Shown: positions 1-13,085, counted from the first letter of the stretch. The stretch is DNA of 64,000 bases from Omphiscola glabra (GCA_964017045.1 OZ024809.1:31021354-31085353), one strand, 5' to 3'. Numbers and translations: made by a program. Notes: generated by a model from the sequence alone, not told the origin.

Positions 1-1437
1 TAGTTCCCATATTATTTTTTTCGTCACCACTAGCAGCAGAACCCCCCCCCCCCCGAGTCGTTAAGTAAGAAGGATTAGGTACCAGCGTTGCCATGGAAAC
101 CCCGGGGGCCAACGACCACCTCTGAACGTCATTTGCCTTTAAAATCACTTCCACTACCACATCCATTCCCCCAAACAAATCAGACGTGAAGGGAAATTTG
201 GTGTAAAGCATGGCGTTTCAAATTAATTTAAAAAAAATTAAGTAAAAGTGTTTCAATTTGTTTGAAATTGAGTTTGTGGACATGTTCGCATATGTCCACA
301 TGCGTTTAGTTCTGACTGAATGCTGATATTCTTGTTTAAGACTTTTAAGCCAAAGATGAACATGCTACCATTTCATTGTTAGTTATGTGAACCTGGCAAA
401 AATATCCTAGAATATAACTCCGGAGTCTGAGCAAAGTATTTTGTTCAAACGCAGATCTGGGCGGTGACAATATTTAGTATCAAGAATCATCAAGCAAATT
501 TTATATACAATTTAAAAAAAAATTTTTTTTTTTTTTTTTTTACAATCTTGAAATTTCATTCCCGATGTCTTGAAACTAGAGATGGGAATCGAAGCGAACC
601 CGAACCGATATTCTAACTGAGGATTCGATTTTCTTTCTCTACTCGATACCTAATGGCACGAAATTAATTCTACTTTTTGGAAACTGAATAAGAAATAATC
701 TCCCCTTTGGTTACAGAATTTCAAATGATCTACTAAGAATTCTGTCTTTTATTTCACCCGCTGATGAATGGGAAGCGGGGGATAAGATCGCAGACGATAA
801 CAACGAGGAGGGTTGCTTCCCTGCTTGGTTTCTGGGCTGGATGAGGAGGGCACTGGATAAGGAGGGCGATGGATAAGGTTGGGGGGGGCGGACACAATGT
901 TTAATTATTCATAATCTTTTGTGATGGAAAACATGGTCAAGGATCTGCGATGCATCTGGCGAAACGGTGGAGGATTGGGGGTGGGGTTGTATGAGCTGTG
1001 ATTCGGGGATGGGAGCGTGTATGATGTAGTGAACGCTTAACCGGAATTAACGGAAATTTGGAATCGAATTTCACCGGTTTAAACCTAACCCGAAGAATTA
1101 GAGGACTTCCGCTTATTGGAGTTGACCAACGTGCCAGGTTCTGGACACCGCTGATACGTCACAGTCAAGGAAAAACATTTAATTGGCAGATTGTCAAAAC
1201 TTTTAGGATTAAATAGCGCGAACCGCCACTACATTTGGTGATGTTATTTAGGGCATACCGGATAGTGAATGTTTCAGAGACTGACTTGTCAAGTGTGGTG
1301 TATCATTACATGTATGGGTACAGTAATACTCAAGTGTGGGGTAGCATTAAATGTATGGGTACAGTAATACTTAAGTGTGGTAATGCTGCGAAATTATGTA
1401 TAAAACCTGATTCCTAGTTTTGTTAGTGTGGGGTGAA
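1..1437. other. Non-coding stretch, nothing recognised
   Basis: AT-rich sequence with homopolymer runs (C-run near 43-54, T-run near 524-541). No exon with both a convincing acceptor and donor was found. If gene A has its first exons to the left, this is probably intron. Confidence 0.5.
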
Positions 1438-1745
1438 GAATGACAGACAGAGAGAGAGAGAGAGAGACGGAGATGGGGAACGAGAAAGAGAGAGCGTTGG
1501 AGAGTGAGATATCTTTATAGGTGCGCTAGACATACAAGATATAAACAAAGAGGGGCAGAGAGAGGAGTAGGAAGTGTGAGAAAGAGAGAGAAAGGGTGAG
1601 AGAGGAAGAAGGAGAAAGAAAGAGAAACGGAGAAAAGAGCGACAGGGAAAAAGTAAGACAGAGACAGAGAGAGAGAGAGAGAGAGAGAAAGAAAGAGAGA
1701 GAGAGAGAGAAATGAGAGGGAACTTATTTAAGGAACTTAGTAAGG
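1438..1745. repeat. GA-rich (purine) low-complexity tract
   Basis: Mostly GAGAGA with scattered interruptions. The antisense open frame of Ser/Leu residues across it is a by-product of the CT-rich complementary strand. Confidence 0.85.
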
Positions 1746-3553
1746 AAGGAAAGAAGTAGTTAAACAAATAAAAGAGTCAAAATAAACATTGCCCCCAGAA
1801 CTGAAAATTAAAATAAAGCCATTAGATTAAAATTCATCTCTATGTACTGATAGACATCTTGACACATCATCATCACCGTGGTAACATAACACAAATATAC
1901 AAGCACGTCAGACTAGAACAAATTAGAGAAAACGCGGTCAAAAACGAAGCAAACATCTGAAAGCTCTTAGTACTACTCACAAATCTTTAATTTTACAATA
2001 TCAGCCGCAGGCAACTGCCACAAAGATTTGGTTTAGTCAAGCTTATGAATTACTTCCCCTATATTCCTGCACAGACCAAATAAAATAAAAAAATCAATCT
2101 TTTAGCATCACCTGGGTTATGTGAGTTGAAACTTGCCGGAGGACAAGTCATTAGGAACAAACTTTTGAGTACGCACATCACAATGCGCGGCATTGTCTGA
2201 AATGCACCGAGCTGGCCACTTTGCGACTGGCATGTACTGGAGAGTTTAATGATTGCCAGATACGTTAGCGTTTCAAAAAGGGGAGGGGCGGGGGGCTTGG
2301 GGGGAGGGAGGTCAAAGTTGAACCGCTTTAAATCACGTGGAGTCCCAGATCTCTTATATAATATATTTTGCTTCTGGCGAGCCAATATCCTTATAGCAAC
2401 CATTTTGAGCACAGATGTCACCATCTTCTGGTTATAATATTAAAGTGGCAAGTCTAAAATTTCGCAGATTAGCACGAGGACGAAAACCAGCAATTATTAC
2501 AGAATGGCTCTGTAGTTTGAGCCAAACCCATTTATCTATTCGACAAAAGAGCAAAATTATTTTTTGGCAATTTTCACTTACTTAACCTAATATAGATATA
2601 TATTATATTCTCCTAAATCTGTATTTCAGTTTGCTTAATTAAAAAACAAAAGAGCAAAATTGTACCCCAATGGCAGCTTTATATTTTCTCTTGCCCTCAT
2701 ACTATCTCGTCCGCTTAGGATTTAGGATAATAGGATTTTTTTTAAAAAGGACAAAGCCATTAGCCAAATGAAAATGGTTGGGTCTGAAAATAATTCATTT
2801 TGACCATGGTTTCCCAGGGTATCTATATCATTTATATAAATTGACAGCGAGAAGTGGTCCCATGTCTAGAGATTTAGTAAAGATATTATTTTAATGCCAG
2901 CGGTTTTTACCCAAATTCGTCTATGAAACCATATATTTATATATAGATAAATAAATAAAAAATATATTTATATACATCTTATTTATGTTTTGCTTGTGGT
3001 GTGACTGCTTCCATCTCCCTATAACTACGGTAAATGATATTTTTTTAATGACGCAACTGCGTAATCTTATCTTTTCCGAGAATGAAAAGTATGGTGTAAT
3101 TAATATTCGGTTTAAAAGTGGTTGGGACATGAGACTATTCAAATAGTTAATGGGCGTGAAATAAAAAAGTGTGCAGTGACGTCTCATGGGAGGGAAGGGG
3201 GGGGGGCTAGGTGGAAGGGGGTGTAGCAAAAATTGGCATTCTTAAATGTACGTTACTTGAGTTGATGTTTAGTCAAGTAACTTTGGTAGATGAGAAGTTC
3301 ATGCACTGCTGCCACCATATCTATATAGCTTCCCACGTTTAATTTGTATACTTATATCAGTACATATTAATCACTTTCCCGATTTTTGAAAAATTTCGGT
3401 ATTCGTAAATTTGCGTGTCAGCCATCTTGTTGCTATATGTATCTATATCTATATTACATGTAACAATAATAACATTATAAGAGTGTTTGAATAAAGGTGG
3501 CCAAATAGAGCATTATTTCTCAGCTCTGTTTTTTCCTTACATTCCTGATCCAG
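1746..3553. other. Non-coding stretch, presumed intron upstream of first visible gene A exon
   Basis: AT-rich with short G-runs near 2280-2310 and 3190-3205. It ends in a pyrimidine-rich tract before the AG at 3552-3553. No other exon is supported. Confidence 0.45.
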
Positions 3554-3695
3554 GATCTGAAGAACAGGGACAACATTAAAACTACAGACGTCAGCGTCAT
3601 GAAACGTGGGGAGCCATGGAAACGGAGACGAGGCTTCGAGGTCGAAAACGAGGGCGGCGCCATCTTGGACGACGACGAGCTTTCGGCCGCCATTG
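3554..3695 (+). CDS. Gene A, first visible exon: prohormone-like precursor, dibasic region
   Basis: The exon follows a TTTTTTCCTTAC...CCAG acceptor and ends at G|GTAAGTA. It is 142 bp, starts in phase 0 and leaves one base, which joins the GT of the exon at 8349 to give Gly. It reads DLKNRDNIKTTDVSVM, then KR, GEPW, KRRR and an acidic run (ILDDDELSAAI). KR and KRRR are typical prohormone-convertase sites, so a tetrapeptide GEPW or a longer product could be released; that is inference. Base composition is clearly more GC-rich than the flanks. There is no signal peptide here, so at least one 5' exon is missing. The best family guess is a molluscan prohormone-4-like or 'augerpeptide-like' precursor, a tentative assignment. 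Confidence 0.72.
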
Positions 3696-5256
3696 GTAAG
3701 TAGGTCCTGAAACGCTGTCGTGGGGTTTGATTGTCTGTTGCAGGGGTTCTCAACCCAAACTGTACCGAAGATTTAAAAAATAAAGAACTTTAGCTGTAGT
3801 TTGTTTTCGAAGGTCATGGGGAAAAAGTCACATTATGTTTTTCAAGTCACCGACTCATAGAAGCATCCGTAGACTTAAAGGGTCCACAGACTCTACTTTG
3901 AGAATCCTTGGTACAAAAATAAAAATTACAATAGAGTGTCTTGTCAACATTAGCTTTTATGAGAAAAAATTTTCATATCGTTTCAAAGCTGTAGCAAGTT
4001 TAACCATATAAATTGTTTCACGCATAATCTCAAATTACAATTTTTAAAAAATTGCACTTTACTTTATGGCACTTTGGATATTTTAAAAAAAGTATATTTT
4101 GCGTGCTCAGAAAGTATTGCGTTAGAGATATGGACTTACTGATCAAACGTCATGGCTTTGATCTTTAGACCAAACGTTATTGCTGTGAACGTACAGATCC
4201 AGTGTTATAGATGTTTAGTCATGGATCCAGTGTTATGACTTGTGCGCACTGAACAATAGTAAATGGCGTAAGTAATGTAGCTACCATTTATGGTAGTTAC
4301 GCGTAAATCTAAGTATATTAAAAAAGTAAATAGACACATTTTAAAATTGCAATTTTTTTTTTTGTATGGGGACCAAGCATCCAAAACAGATTAAAAACTC
4401 AACCGTTGTATACTTGACAGTCAATATTATCCACGATAGCTTGGCACCACAGAATATGACAGTGTCATGTGTTGTCTTAAATCAAAAAGTGGATTGCAGA
4501 TTTAAAGAAATGATCTTAACGTTTTTAAAAAAAACTACACCACCACCATCACTGGTGATGAAGAGATCATACCTTTTTTTGCAATATGATCCCCTGAAAC
4601 TCCCTGGCTAAGACCGGAAGTAACATGGCGGCAGAACCCCGTGGAGTCAGCTCACTTCCGGTGTCACAATCTGGTCGAAATAAGCTCGAAACAAGGTCCA
4701 GATACTGGGAAATGTCGAAACACAGCTGTCTAGAGATCTGTCAATGCGTTCGTTTGTTTGTCTTTCCTGAGGTTGTTTGTAAGATCCTATATAAGAAACC
4801 TTTGATATGTCATGCCATTTGTAAGATCTACATTTGAAGCATTTGGTAAGTGATGAACATATACAGTGTCGTGTATAGGGGTTAATTAAATTCTTGAACT
4901 TAAGAAAATGTTCATATGAACAGGATCGACCGTGGGTTATATAATATATACTATCTTTACTTGTTTTGTTAAACGCAAAGGTATTTCATGCTTGTATATT
5001 CATATGCACGACAAGAAGAGGTTTAAAATGAGAAGAAAACAAAAGCAAAAACATAATGTTGTTATTTTTTAAAAAATTCAGCTTCCACAATAACAACGAC
5101 CGCCATTTTTTATCATCTGAAACTAAATGGACCAAAGTAAAAATTAAAAAAAAAAGAATGGATGAGCTAAGATCTATCTAAAGATCTCTCTTAAGATCTT
5201 TATTACCTTTCACTTCAGTCTGGGCAAACTGGGAGAGCTTTTTAGGATTCGACAGA
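3696..5256. other. Gene A intron, left part
   Basis: AT-rich intron sequence. An ATGGCGGC start at 4625 opens a 70-codon frame, but it lacks recognisable protein features and lies inside an intron, so it is not called. Confidence 0.5.
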
Positions 5257-5405
5257 TGTACTTTGCATGTACTTACATTGTACTTTACATGTATTTACAA
5301 TGTACTTTGCATGTACTTACAATGGACTTTGCATGTACCTACCAGGTACATGTATGGAGATGATAGTTCACTTCGCCTGTACTTTGCATGTACTCAACAT
5401 ACACT
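5257..5405. repeat. 22-bp minisatellite, ACTTTGCATGTACTTACA type
   Basis: About six to seven imperfect copies around the word TTTGCATGTACTTAC, degenerating to the right. Confidence 0.85.
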
Positions 5406-5534
5406 TCACATCTACTTCAGCTCTCAGCCAGTTCAACGACATATGACAATGCCATCTAACATATGACATATGACAATGGCGAATAAGGAACATAATTATG
5501 AAGTGGGTAATTGAGTCTACACGTGGCTCTAGAA

Positions 5535-5729
5535 CAGTGGTTCTCAACCTTCCTAATGCCGCGACCCTTTAATACAGTTGCTCATGTCGTGTCGACGCCC
5601 AACCATACAATTATTTGCATAGCTACTTCATAACTGTAGAGTATGTGTTTTCAGATGGTCTTAGGCGACCCCTGGTAAAGGGTCGTTCGACCCGCAAAGG
5701 GGTCGCAACCCACAGGTTGAGAACCGCTG
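5535..5729. mobile_element. SPIN-like non-autonomous hAT element, copy 1
   Basis: Terminal inverted repeats are CAGTGGTTCTCAACCTTCC on the left and GGTTGAGAACCGCTG on the right. The flanking 8 bp are CTCTAGAA and CTATAGAA (7/8), matching the nTCTAGAn target preference of hAT elements. Internal words such as GGTCTTAGGCGACCCC recur in the other copies. The 195 bp element has no coding capacity, so it would need a transposase in trans. Confidence 0.85.
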
Positions 5730-6183
5730 CTATAGAAATTGGTTTGTTTATTCCGGAATTTGCAGCGCAGATTAAAAAAATTGTATTCATTGGTTGCCGA
5801 TGGTAGTCACCGAATGTAATTTTGGGGGATACTTTTTGGTATGGGCAATTATCTATCTCGACTTATCTTATATTGCTGGACAGCGAGACACAAGAAACCC
5901 TGATGGTCATCCACTGCCGCCTAGTCTATCCCTCGGTCGTCTTGACCACGTCTTGCAATTGGTCATCCGCTGCCTCCTAGTCTATCTCTCGGTAGTAATG
6001 ACCCCGTCTTGCCATTGGATCAAAATAGGAAAGGACGAGAGAGTGAAGCTGACGAATTGTGCAAATCTCCCTCACTTGAAACAAAATACAGCCACAAGTC
6101 AACGCTACCTGTTGAGCTTTGGTCATATTCGACCGCGAAAGACGAACAACAAAACATATTTTCTTACGGTTCAATTCAACAGA

Positions 6184-7115
6184 GAAAGCAACCCGGATTA
6201 CAACCTGGATTGCAACCCGGATTACAACCCGGATTACAACCAGGATAACAACCCGGATTACAACCAGGATTACAACCAGGATTACAACCCGGATTACAAT
6301 CAGGATTACAACCAGGATTACAACCCGGATAACAACCCGGATTACAACCAGGATTACAACCTGGATAACAATCCGGATTACAACCCGGATTACAACCCGG
6401 ATTACAACCAGGATTACAACCAGGATTACAACCCGGATTACAACCCAGATTACAACCCGGATTACAACCCGGATTACAACCCGGATTACAACCCGGATTA
6501 CAACCCGGATTACAACCCGGATTACAACCAGGATAACAACCCGGATTACAACCAGGATTACAACCAGGATTACAACCAGGATTACAACCCGGATAACAAC
6601 CCGGATTACAACCAGGATTACAACCTGGATAACAATCCGGATTACAACCCGGATTACAACCAGGATTACAACCAGGATTACAACCAGGATTACAACCCGG
6701 ATTACAACCCGAATTACAACCAGGATTACAACCCGGATTACAACCCGGATTACAAACCGGATTACAACCCGGATTACAACCAGGATTAGAACCAGAATTA
6801 CAACCCGGATAAAAATCCGGATTACAAACCGGATTACAACCAGGATTACAACCCGGATTACAACCAGGATTACAAACAAGGATTAGAACCCGGATTACAA
6901 CCCGGATTACAACCAGGATTACAACCCGGATAACAATCCGGATTACAACCCAGGTTAGAACCAAAATTACAACCCGAATTACAACCCGGATTAGAACCAG
7001 AATTACAATCCGGATAAAAATCCGGATTACAAACCGGATTGCAACCAGGATTACAACCCGGATTACAACCAGGATTACAAACAAGGATTAGAACCCGGAT
7101 TACAACCAGGATTAC
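6184..7115. repeat. 12-bp minisatellite, AACCCGGATTAC
   Basis: Over seventy tandem copies of a 12 bp unit alternate between AACCCGGATTAC and AACCAGGATTAC. The unit is a multiple of three and nearly free of stops, so long frames run through it on both strands (an NPDYNQDY repeat on plus, VVIRVVIL on minus). It sits inside gene A's intron and no splice context supports translation. Confidence 0.95.
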
Positions 7116-7322
7116 AAGAATGGTGGCTAAACGTGCCGGGATGTACGGTCTGGAATCATTATGTTGAATTGTGAAATAAATGCTCATATTAAAATTCATG
7201 GCTACATTGCTTCAGTTCAATGACCTTTTGGTCGGGCTGCTATAAAATTGTTCATCTCGACGGCCACGTTAGCACGGCCAACACGTTCGCCTGTGCCGGT
7301 CAGGCATGTCAAAACCCTTTAT

Positions 7323-7735
7323 CTTAACTTCACTCTTGTTCGTGGCTGGCTGGCTGGCTAGTAGAATCATCGGACGGCTTATTGACCCACTTTCCGTCAA
7401 CCTATCGATCTGAAACTGATAACATGGACGCGTTCAGAAAACAACACATTCTATCAAATTTACAGCCCCACCCCCATCCAACCCCAACCCCCCCACATCA
7501 GTTTTTCCTGTTTTTCAAGAGATGGAGGACAGAATATGAGAACACCAATTTCATGAAATAAAATTCCCGATAAATGCGCTTAATGAGATTCGTAAAATAA
7601 AAACCGCAAGTCCGTTTGGTGTGTAATATTTTCTTTAGTTTTTTCTGAAATAGTTTGTGAATTTCATCTGCTGTGTAAAAGCGTGGTGGGTTATTAGAAT
7701 AGAAATGTAGTTCAGGGGCGTGAAAATAATTATGC
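7323..7735. repeat. Dispersed repeat, copy 1 (related copy at 17300)
   Basis: Shares ordered blocks with 17300-17880: CGGACGGCTTATTGACCCAC, AATGAGATTC, TAAAATAAA and GGGTTATTAGAATA. Ends and class are not clear, and no terminal repeats were found. Confidence 0.6.
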
Positions 7736-8348
7736 GGTTGCGAACCTTGGGGGGGGCGGGGGGGGGGCGCGGGGGGTTTGGACAGCACTAATTGGAATTC
7801 TTATAAAGTGCTTATGTTGTAGGCAGGTTTTCCCAAATTTTCAGCCGATTGCTCGATATTACATTTGACGAAGGCTTTATACCAAAAGCGTTGAGTTCCC
7901 GAGGCTTGCTTCAATTTGTATTCTCTTCATTGATACTTTACACTGTACAATGGCGATGACCTGGTACAATATATTTTTTGTTGTAGTTCGAAGGCAGCCT
8001 GCCGACTTGGCCCGCTTCATTCACACGGTGACCACTTTCGAAGCGAATCACATTGGTATCACATAATAAACGAAGGATCGCGTTCAAGACGTGCGCATGA
8101 AATAGTGGAACCGGGTATGTCGAGGCTTGAATCAAAAGACAGGACAATTTAGATGTGTATGTATCGGCTTAAAGCCTTCTTAGAGCGAACAGGACAAATG
8201 AAAATACGACAAGAAACAGAACGAAGTAAAAAAAAAACCCAAAAAACTTTTTAGAGTTCTCCTTTGTTGTTGTCGGAAGTAGGTTTTCTCAAAACATGTA
8301 CGTATTCTGACCTCTTGATTGATGCGCTGTATGACTTGTGTTCTCCAG
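7736..8348. other. Gene A intron before second exon
   Basis: Contains a G-rich run near 7748-7780 and unassigned sequence. It ends in TTGTGTTCTCCAG, the acceptor at 8347-8348. Confidence 0.5.
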
Positions 8349-8465
8349 GTTCCAAGTTCACAAAGAACGACATTGAAAGATTACTGGGTCAGCAATATCT
8401 GTTGAAAGCCCAGGCGGAAGATGAGCCTGAGTCAGAAATAGCCTCACTGTTTATAGGCAATGCAG
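8349..8465 (+). CDS. Gene A, second visible exon: acidic spacer
   Basis: 117 bp exon with acceptor TTCTCCAG and donor GCAG|GTGAGG. It completes the Gly codon from the exon ending at 3695, then reads SKFTKNDIERLLGQQYLLK followed by an acidic Glu/Asp-rich stretch (AEDEPESEIASLFIGNA). It leaves one base (phase 1), which joins AG at 12053 to give Glu. No cysteines or hydrophobic segment are present. It looks like the spacer between the processed N-terminal part and the cysteine-rich C-terminal domain. No domain is recognised in it. Confidence 0.75.
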
Positions 8466-8662
8466 GTGAGGAAAGACCCCTTCGGTAACATGAACAAATA
8501 GTTTGAGATGAACAAATATGTTAATATGAACAAATATCTTAATAGAAATAAATAGCTTAAAAGAAAGAAATAAATAGTTTAAAATGAGCAAAAAGTTCAA
8601 AATGAACAAATAGTTCGTGCACCTATGACGTTTTGTGTGTGTGTAAGGCACGAGCATTTTTG

Positions 8663-8865
8663 TAACAATACCACCATCGTCTGTAGCACTGCCACCATTG
8701 CCTGTAGCACTGCCACCATTGTCTGTGGCAATGCCAACATTGTCTGTAACACTACCACCATTGTCTGTAGCAATGTCACCATCGTCTGTAACAATGCCAC
8801 CATTGTCTGTAACACTACCACCATTGTCTGTAGCAATACCACCATCGTCTGTAACAATGCCACAT
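8663..8865. repeat. 21-bp minisatellite, CCACCATTGTCTGTAGCA type
   Basis: About ten imperfect copies beginning roughly 200 bp after the donor at 8466. The period is a multiple of three, hence short frames on both strands. Confidence 0.88.
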
Positions 8866-8875
8866 GGTCTATAAC

Positions 8876-9125
8876 ATCTCTTTAAACTCTACTTTCCTGA
8901 CTGATTCCCCCCTCTGACTGATAGACAATACTGCTGTGTGCCGCCCATGGCTTGACATTTAAAAAGTTATGGAAAGGTTGGAGTGAATACACATTTGTTT
9001 TATTTAATTAATGTATGTTAATTTTTAAGTTCATGATTATGTTTGTTAAATTGTATTTACAGCGTAGTAAGATAAGCCCTAAGTTGGGCTACTACGCTAT
9101 AGAAAACTTCTAATAATAATAACAA
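8876..9125 (+). mobile_element. 5'-truncated LINE 3' end, plus orientation
   Basis: Matches base for base over long blocks the reverse complement of 58866-59110. It starts at CTTTAAACTCTACTTTCCTG (the last codons of the reverse-transcriptase frame) and includes the shared 3' untranslated region. It ends in a short hairpin (AGCGTAGTAAG...CTACTACGCT) and an AAT-rich tail. This is a typical 5'-truncated non-LTR insertion. Confidence 0.75.
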
Positions 9126-10390
9126 TAATAGTAGTAATGGCACCGCTAAACGATGAGTATAACTCTAAAGTCAAAGTTTTGTTAAAACACAATTTGCCAA
9201 GTCTGACACGTGAGCCGTAGGTTGCCGACCCCTGTTTTAAGGACTCGCGACAGTATTGGAATTAGCCACAAAATCAGACACATCCGAAATGGTATCACAT
9301 TTTTAATTAAATCTGGAGAATGACTGACACTTATCAACTTTAAACTTTGCAATGCAGATCTAACTCACCGTATACAAATCAATTGGACTCATTCAATCCA
9401 CCAGTCTTATTTATGCATCCATAAATATTTTGGTCCCTTTAAGATTCTGGACCTTATTTTTTCTGTACCAACATTTATTTTCTTTCACTTCCTGTAATCC
9501 TACTTCCGGCAACAAGAAAGGAGATCTCTCAAGTTTTTTTTTACCTTGTTTTCTTTTTTGTCACACTCCTATTTGTCCTGTTCCCCGAAGAAGGCTTTAA
9601 GGCGAAACTTTCACAACTTTTGGCCCTGTCTTTTGATTCATACCGTGTTGTACTATTTCAATAGTTTCTGAAGGTGGACGTTTAAAAGTGAACAAAAAAC
9701 GAAACAACAACTACAACAATAAACAACAACAAACAAACAAACACAGAACAATAATCGCAAACAACAGCAACTGACAATAACCCCAAAAAAACAACAACCG
9801 ACAATAACCCCCAAACCTCCATTGATGTGACTTTCATGCAACCCGCCAGTCCACACGGCAACCAAAAGTAGGGCAGCCAACATCTGTTGACGACCTCGTC
9901 ATCAAATGCCCCGACATCAATGTCTGCCCGGGAAATCTTATCAGCACGGCCTTGCTGGTCATTATTCCGATAACATCGGTCAGAATTCCACACGAAAAAT
10001 TGAGATCTAATCAGACCCGTGGAATCTAGTGTCTGAGACTCTGTGGGTTTGTTATATCGTATTGAATGAGCTGAGACACGTTGTAAATATAATTCTGAAT
10101 CTTATGAAGAAAAATTTTATAAAATGAAAAATAATTGGGCATTTAAACACATGAACACCGGATGACGTCATTCAACCATTTCTTTGTTGTCTCGGGCCTT
10201 TAACCAAAAGCTCATCCGGCTTTTCCCAGAAGTGCGTCTATGAGACGTTCGGCTGGCGGTGCTAGCCTTTCTGATTCACCTGAGTTGAGAGTATGGTTAC
10301 AATATTTTTGATTGAATCCAAGAAATACATGACAGTAAGGTCAGATGCCCTGTTGAGCAGCGTTTCTTCAAACTTGAAGTTTGGCGGACC
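9126..10390. other. Gene A intron, mixed unassigned sequence
   Basis: Holds an ACAACAAACA-rich stretch near 9700-9790 and a possible hAT terminus (AGGTTGCCGACCCCTG near 9220-9236). No exon is supported. Confidence 0.45.
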
Positions 10391-10575
10391 AGTGGACCAG
10401 TGAACCAGCGGACCAGTGGAGAAGTGGACCTGTGGAGAAGTGGACCAGTGGAGAAGTGGACCAGTGGAGAAGTGGACCAGTGGAGAAGCGGAACAGTGGA
10501 GAAGTGGACCAGTGGAGAAGCGGACCAGTGGAGAAGTGGACCAGTGGAGAAGTGGACCAGTGGACCAGTAGAGAA
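10391..10575. repeat. 16-bp minisatellite, GTGGAGAAGTGGACCA
   Basis: About eleven copies with minor AACAG/CGGAC variants. Short frames of W/S/G/E/V repeats on the plus strand are artefacts. Confidence 0.9.
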
Positions 10576-11750
10576 GTTTCGAAAATGGACCAGGGGGCCG
10601 GTGCCTAATTTTTTTAGTTTTTATTTTTCTTATTTGACCATAACTATTTATTTTGTGCGGACCGGCAACGCAAGGCTAGTGGACCGGTGCCGGACCGCAG
10701 ACCATCATTTGGAGGAACGCTGCTGTAGAGAGTTGTTGATATTTAGGCCAGTGCTTGGGTCATATTCCTGAATCAGAGACGAAGTTTGCGTCATCTGAGT
10801 CAAAGCAATAATTGATTTTACCCACGAGTCCAAGCCAGATAGCATTTGATACCTTCAAGGTCAATGCTCCATTAAGTCACCAGCGGGGATAATGATACAA
10901 GAGCTCTGGCGTAGTATCTGCCAGCACGTGACTTATAATTCGCTAGAGCTTCGGTGACAGTTGACATGGTATATTTTGAAATCTGCTGAATTAAAAAAGC
11001 CATCACGAAAGGCGTCTTCTTCGTCTGCCACTTTCGTCGCGTCAATATCTGTTCGGTCTTGTTTCGATAAGATAACTGAACTGTTCGGGTCAGAGGTTAC
11101 TCGCGTTACAAATATGCGATACTAGTCTCAGCCGCAAAAAGCGTAACCTATCAACACTTGCGGGAGCAACGAGAATATGGCTGCTCAAAAACAAAAATGG
11201 CGTAGCTTCCGGTAGTTAATGTGCCACGTTGTCTTGATGACGACACATAGTGACGTAATCTTCTGCCTGGTCATTTGCCTTAAATTTCGTCATCAATCAA
11301 ATAATAAAATAAAAATTTCCCTGCTCCCCCCCCCCCCCGGGTTGTAAACACGGGATGTAATCAGTGTCTTGTTCTCATCATGGTTTGATCAATAGTTCAC
11401 GCCCCTGATTCATGTCCTGCGATGAAGAGTTATTCCAAGTTGATTTGTCACGTGACAATTTCAAGAAGACAATGAGAATAACGTTAAATCCCCTGGACGT
11501 AATCTGCTGGTTGTCGGATTGGTTTAATATCAGTGGTTCCCAACCTGTTGTGTGCGACGTCCCAACTGAGCATGCAAAAATGACATTTTGAATTTTTTTT
11601 TTATTGAAAATACAATTTTAGACAACGTCTATAGAGTTTTGTCTATCACTTCACCCCGCCCCCCCCAACCCCCTCTTAAAAAAGAGCAACTATGATAGAG
11701 TGCATTTTTGAGACGGACTGGGGGTTGCACCTAGAACTGATGTGATAGAT
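10576..11750. other. Gene A intron, unassigned
   Basis: Unique-looking sequence with a C-run near 11326-11338. A hAT-like terminus (CAGTGGTTCCCAACCTG) at about 11532 has no clear partner. Confidence 0.45.
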
Positions 11751-11945
11751 CAGCGGCACTCAACATGTGGGTCACGACCTCTTTGGGGGTCGAATGCCCA
11801 TTTCAAAGGGGTCGCCTAAGACCATCGGAAAACACATAATCTACCGTTATGAAATAGCAACGAAAATAATTTTGTGGTTAGGGGTCGCCACAACATGATG
11901 AACTGTGTTTAAGGGTCGCGGCATCAGAAAGGTTGAGAACCACTG
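11751..11945. mobile_element. SPIN-like non-autonomous hAT element, copy 2
   Basis: Opposite orientation to copy 1. It begins CAGCGGCACTCAACATGTGG and ends AAGGTTGAGAACCACTG. The 8 bp flanks are TGATAGAT and TGACAGAT (7/8). The insertion lies about 100 bp upstream of a gene A exon acceptor. Confidence 0.85.
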
Positions 11946-12052
11946 TGACAGATGCTGGGACGAGCGAATTGCATACATACATAAATACTAAGATCATTAA
12001 CATTGGGATCATTAATATTGACATAATTTTTAAAAAAAATTTTATTCTACAG

Positions 12053-12171
12053 AGGAATGTCCATCTGTACAAGAGTACAGCACAAACTGTGAGCTGGCCG
12101 ACCTGTACTCACTTCCTGTGGACAATGAAGCCAGATCGCTGTGCAACATACACGAGATGTGCTACGCGTGT
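12053..12171 (+). CDS. Gene A, third visible exon: first half of ten-cysteine domain
   Basis: 119 bp exon with acceptor TTTATTCTACAG and donor TGT|GTAAGT. With the preceding base it reads EECPSVQEYSTNCELADLY, then SLPVDNEARSLCNIHEMCYAC, giving five cysteines. CNIHEMCYAC resembles the CxxHDxCY active-site helix of the phospholipase A2 superfamily, but Glu replaces the catalytic Asp partner. No PLA2 calcium loop is seen, so I infer a structural rather than catalytic relationship. It ends in phase 0 and joins 15963 directly, completing ...CYACG. Confidence 0.82.
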
Positions 12172-12899
12172 GTAAGTTGTCCAAGAAGAGATTCTAAATC
12201 TCGGGGGGGGGGGGGGTGTGTGTCAGGAAAGATGTGGAGGGGGGGGGTGAAACACAACCATCTTGTCGGGGAGGGGTGGGGGCTGATAAATTCTTTAGAA
12301 AACTTTTTGTTGGAATGACATGGAAACAGGTTATTGTAACGTCCTACACTAAAAGAAGAAACCTCTCAGCACAAGATGGCGCAGATATTTTGTGGCGGTC
12401 GGATACTCTACCTCAGGGCTGCCACTCACTTTTTAAACATTTCCCAAGATTTGGTGAAACAAAATTTCCCAAGTTTTCCCAAGATCATCAAATATATGAG
12501 TTGTTTTTAATTTTTTTTTCTTTCTATGTAATTATTGCTATAATAGTTGAATTAATGACCCTGAAACACATGGCACAGTGATTGACTGAAATTTATTTGA
12601 AAAGACATTTTAAAAAAAAGTTTATCACATAAAATAAATAAACAATTTGTCTTTGAAAAAAATAAATAATTTATATTACTTTAAAATATCCAAAATATCC
12701 AATGGGGTCGTGAATTCAAAAGATCTTGGGAAATATCCCAAGGTGTGGTAGCCGTGCTCTACCTGACAAGGAAGGACATTCTCATCATGCATCGGCCTAG
12801 GGGTCTGTCCCTCTTGGAGCCCTAAAGCATAATTTGTTTTCGTAGACATCTAGATTTGTTTTCAAACCTTCGCACATCTGCATGACCTATATATTTTAT

Positions 12900-13085
12900 G
12901 TGAACACGCACACGCATACAAACGTACTCACGCATACAAACGTACTCACGCGTAAACAAACATACTCTCACAAACACACAACAGCAAGCATACTCTTATG
13001 CGCGTATACAAACATGCTCTCCCACCTGCATACAATCATAATTTCTCACGCTAATACAAACATTCACACGCGCGCACACACAAAC
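12900..13085. repeat. Degenerate ~20-bp repeat, CACGCATACAAACGTACT type
   Basis: Loosely repeated ACA/CAC-rich words in gene A's last intron. Period and copy borders are irregular. Confidence 0.6.

Noticed and set aside
4625..4837. ATGGCGGC start with a 70-codon frame
   Set aside because: Intronic, no recognisable domain, no supporting donor; the start context alone is not evidence.
5794..6789. 331-codon plus-strand frame rich in NPDYNQDY
   Set aside because: It is a 12 bp tandem array inside gene A's intron. Other frames and the minus strand are equally open, and it has no splice or start context.
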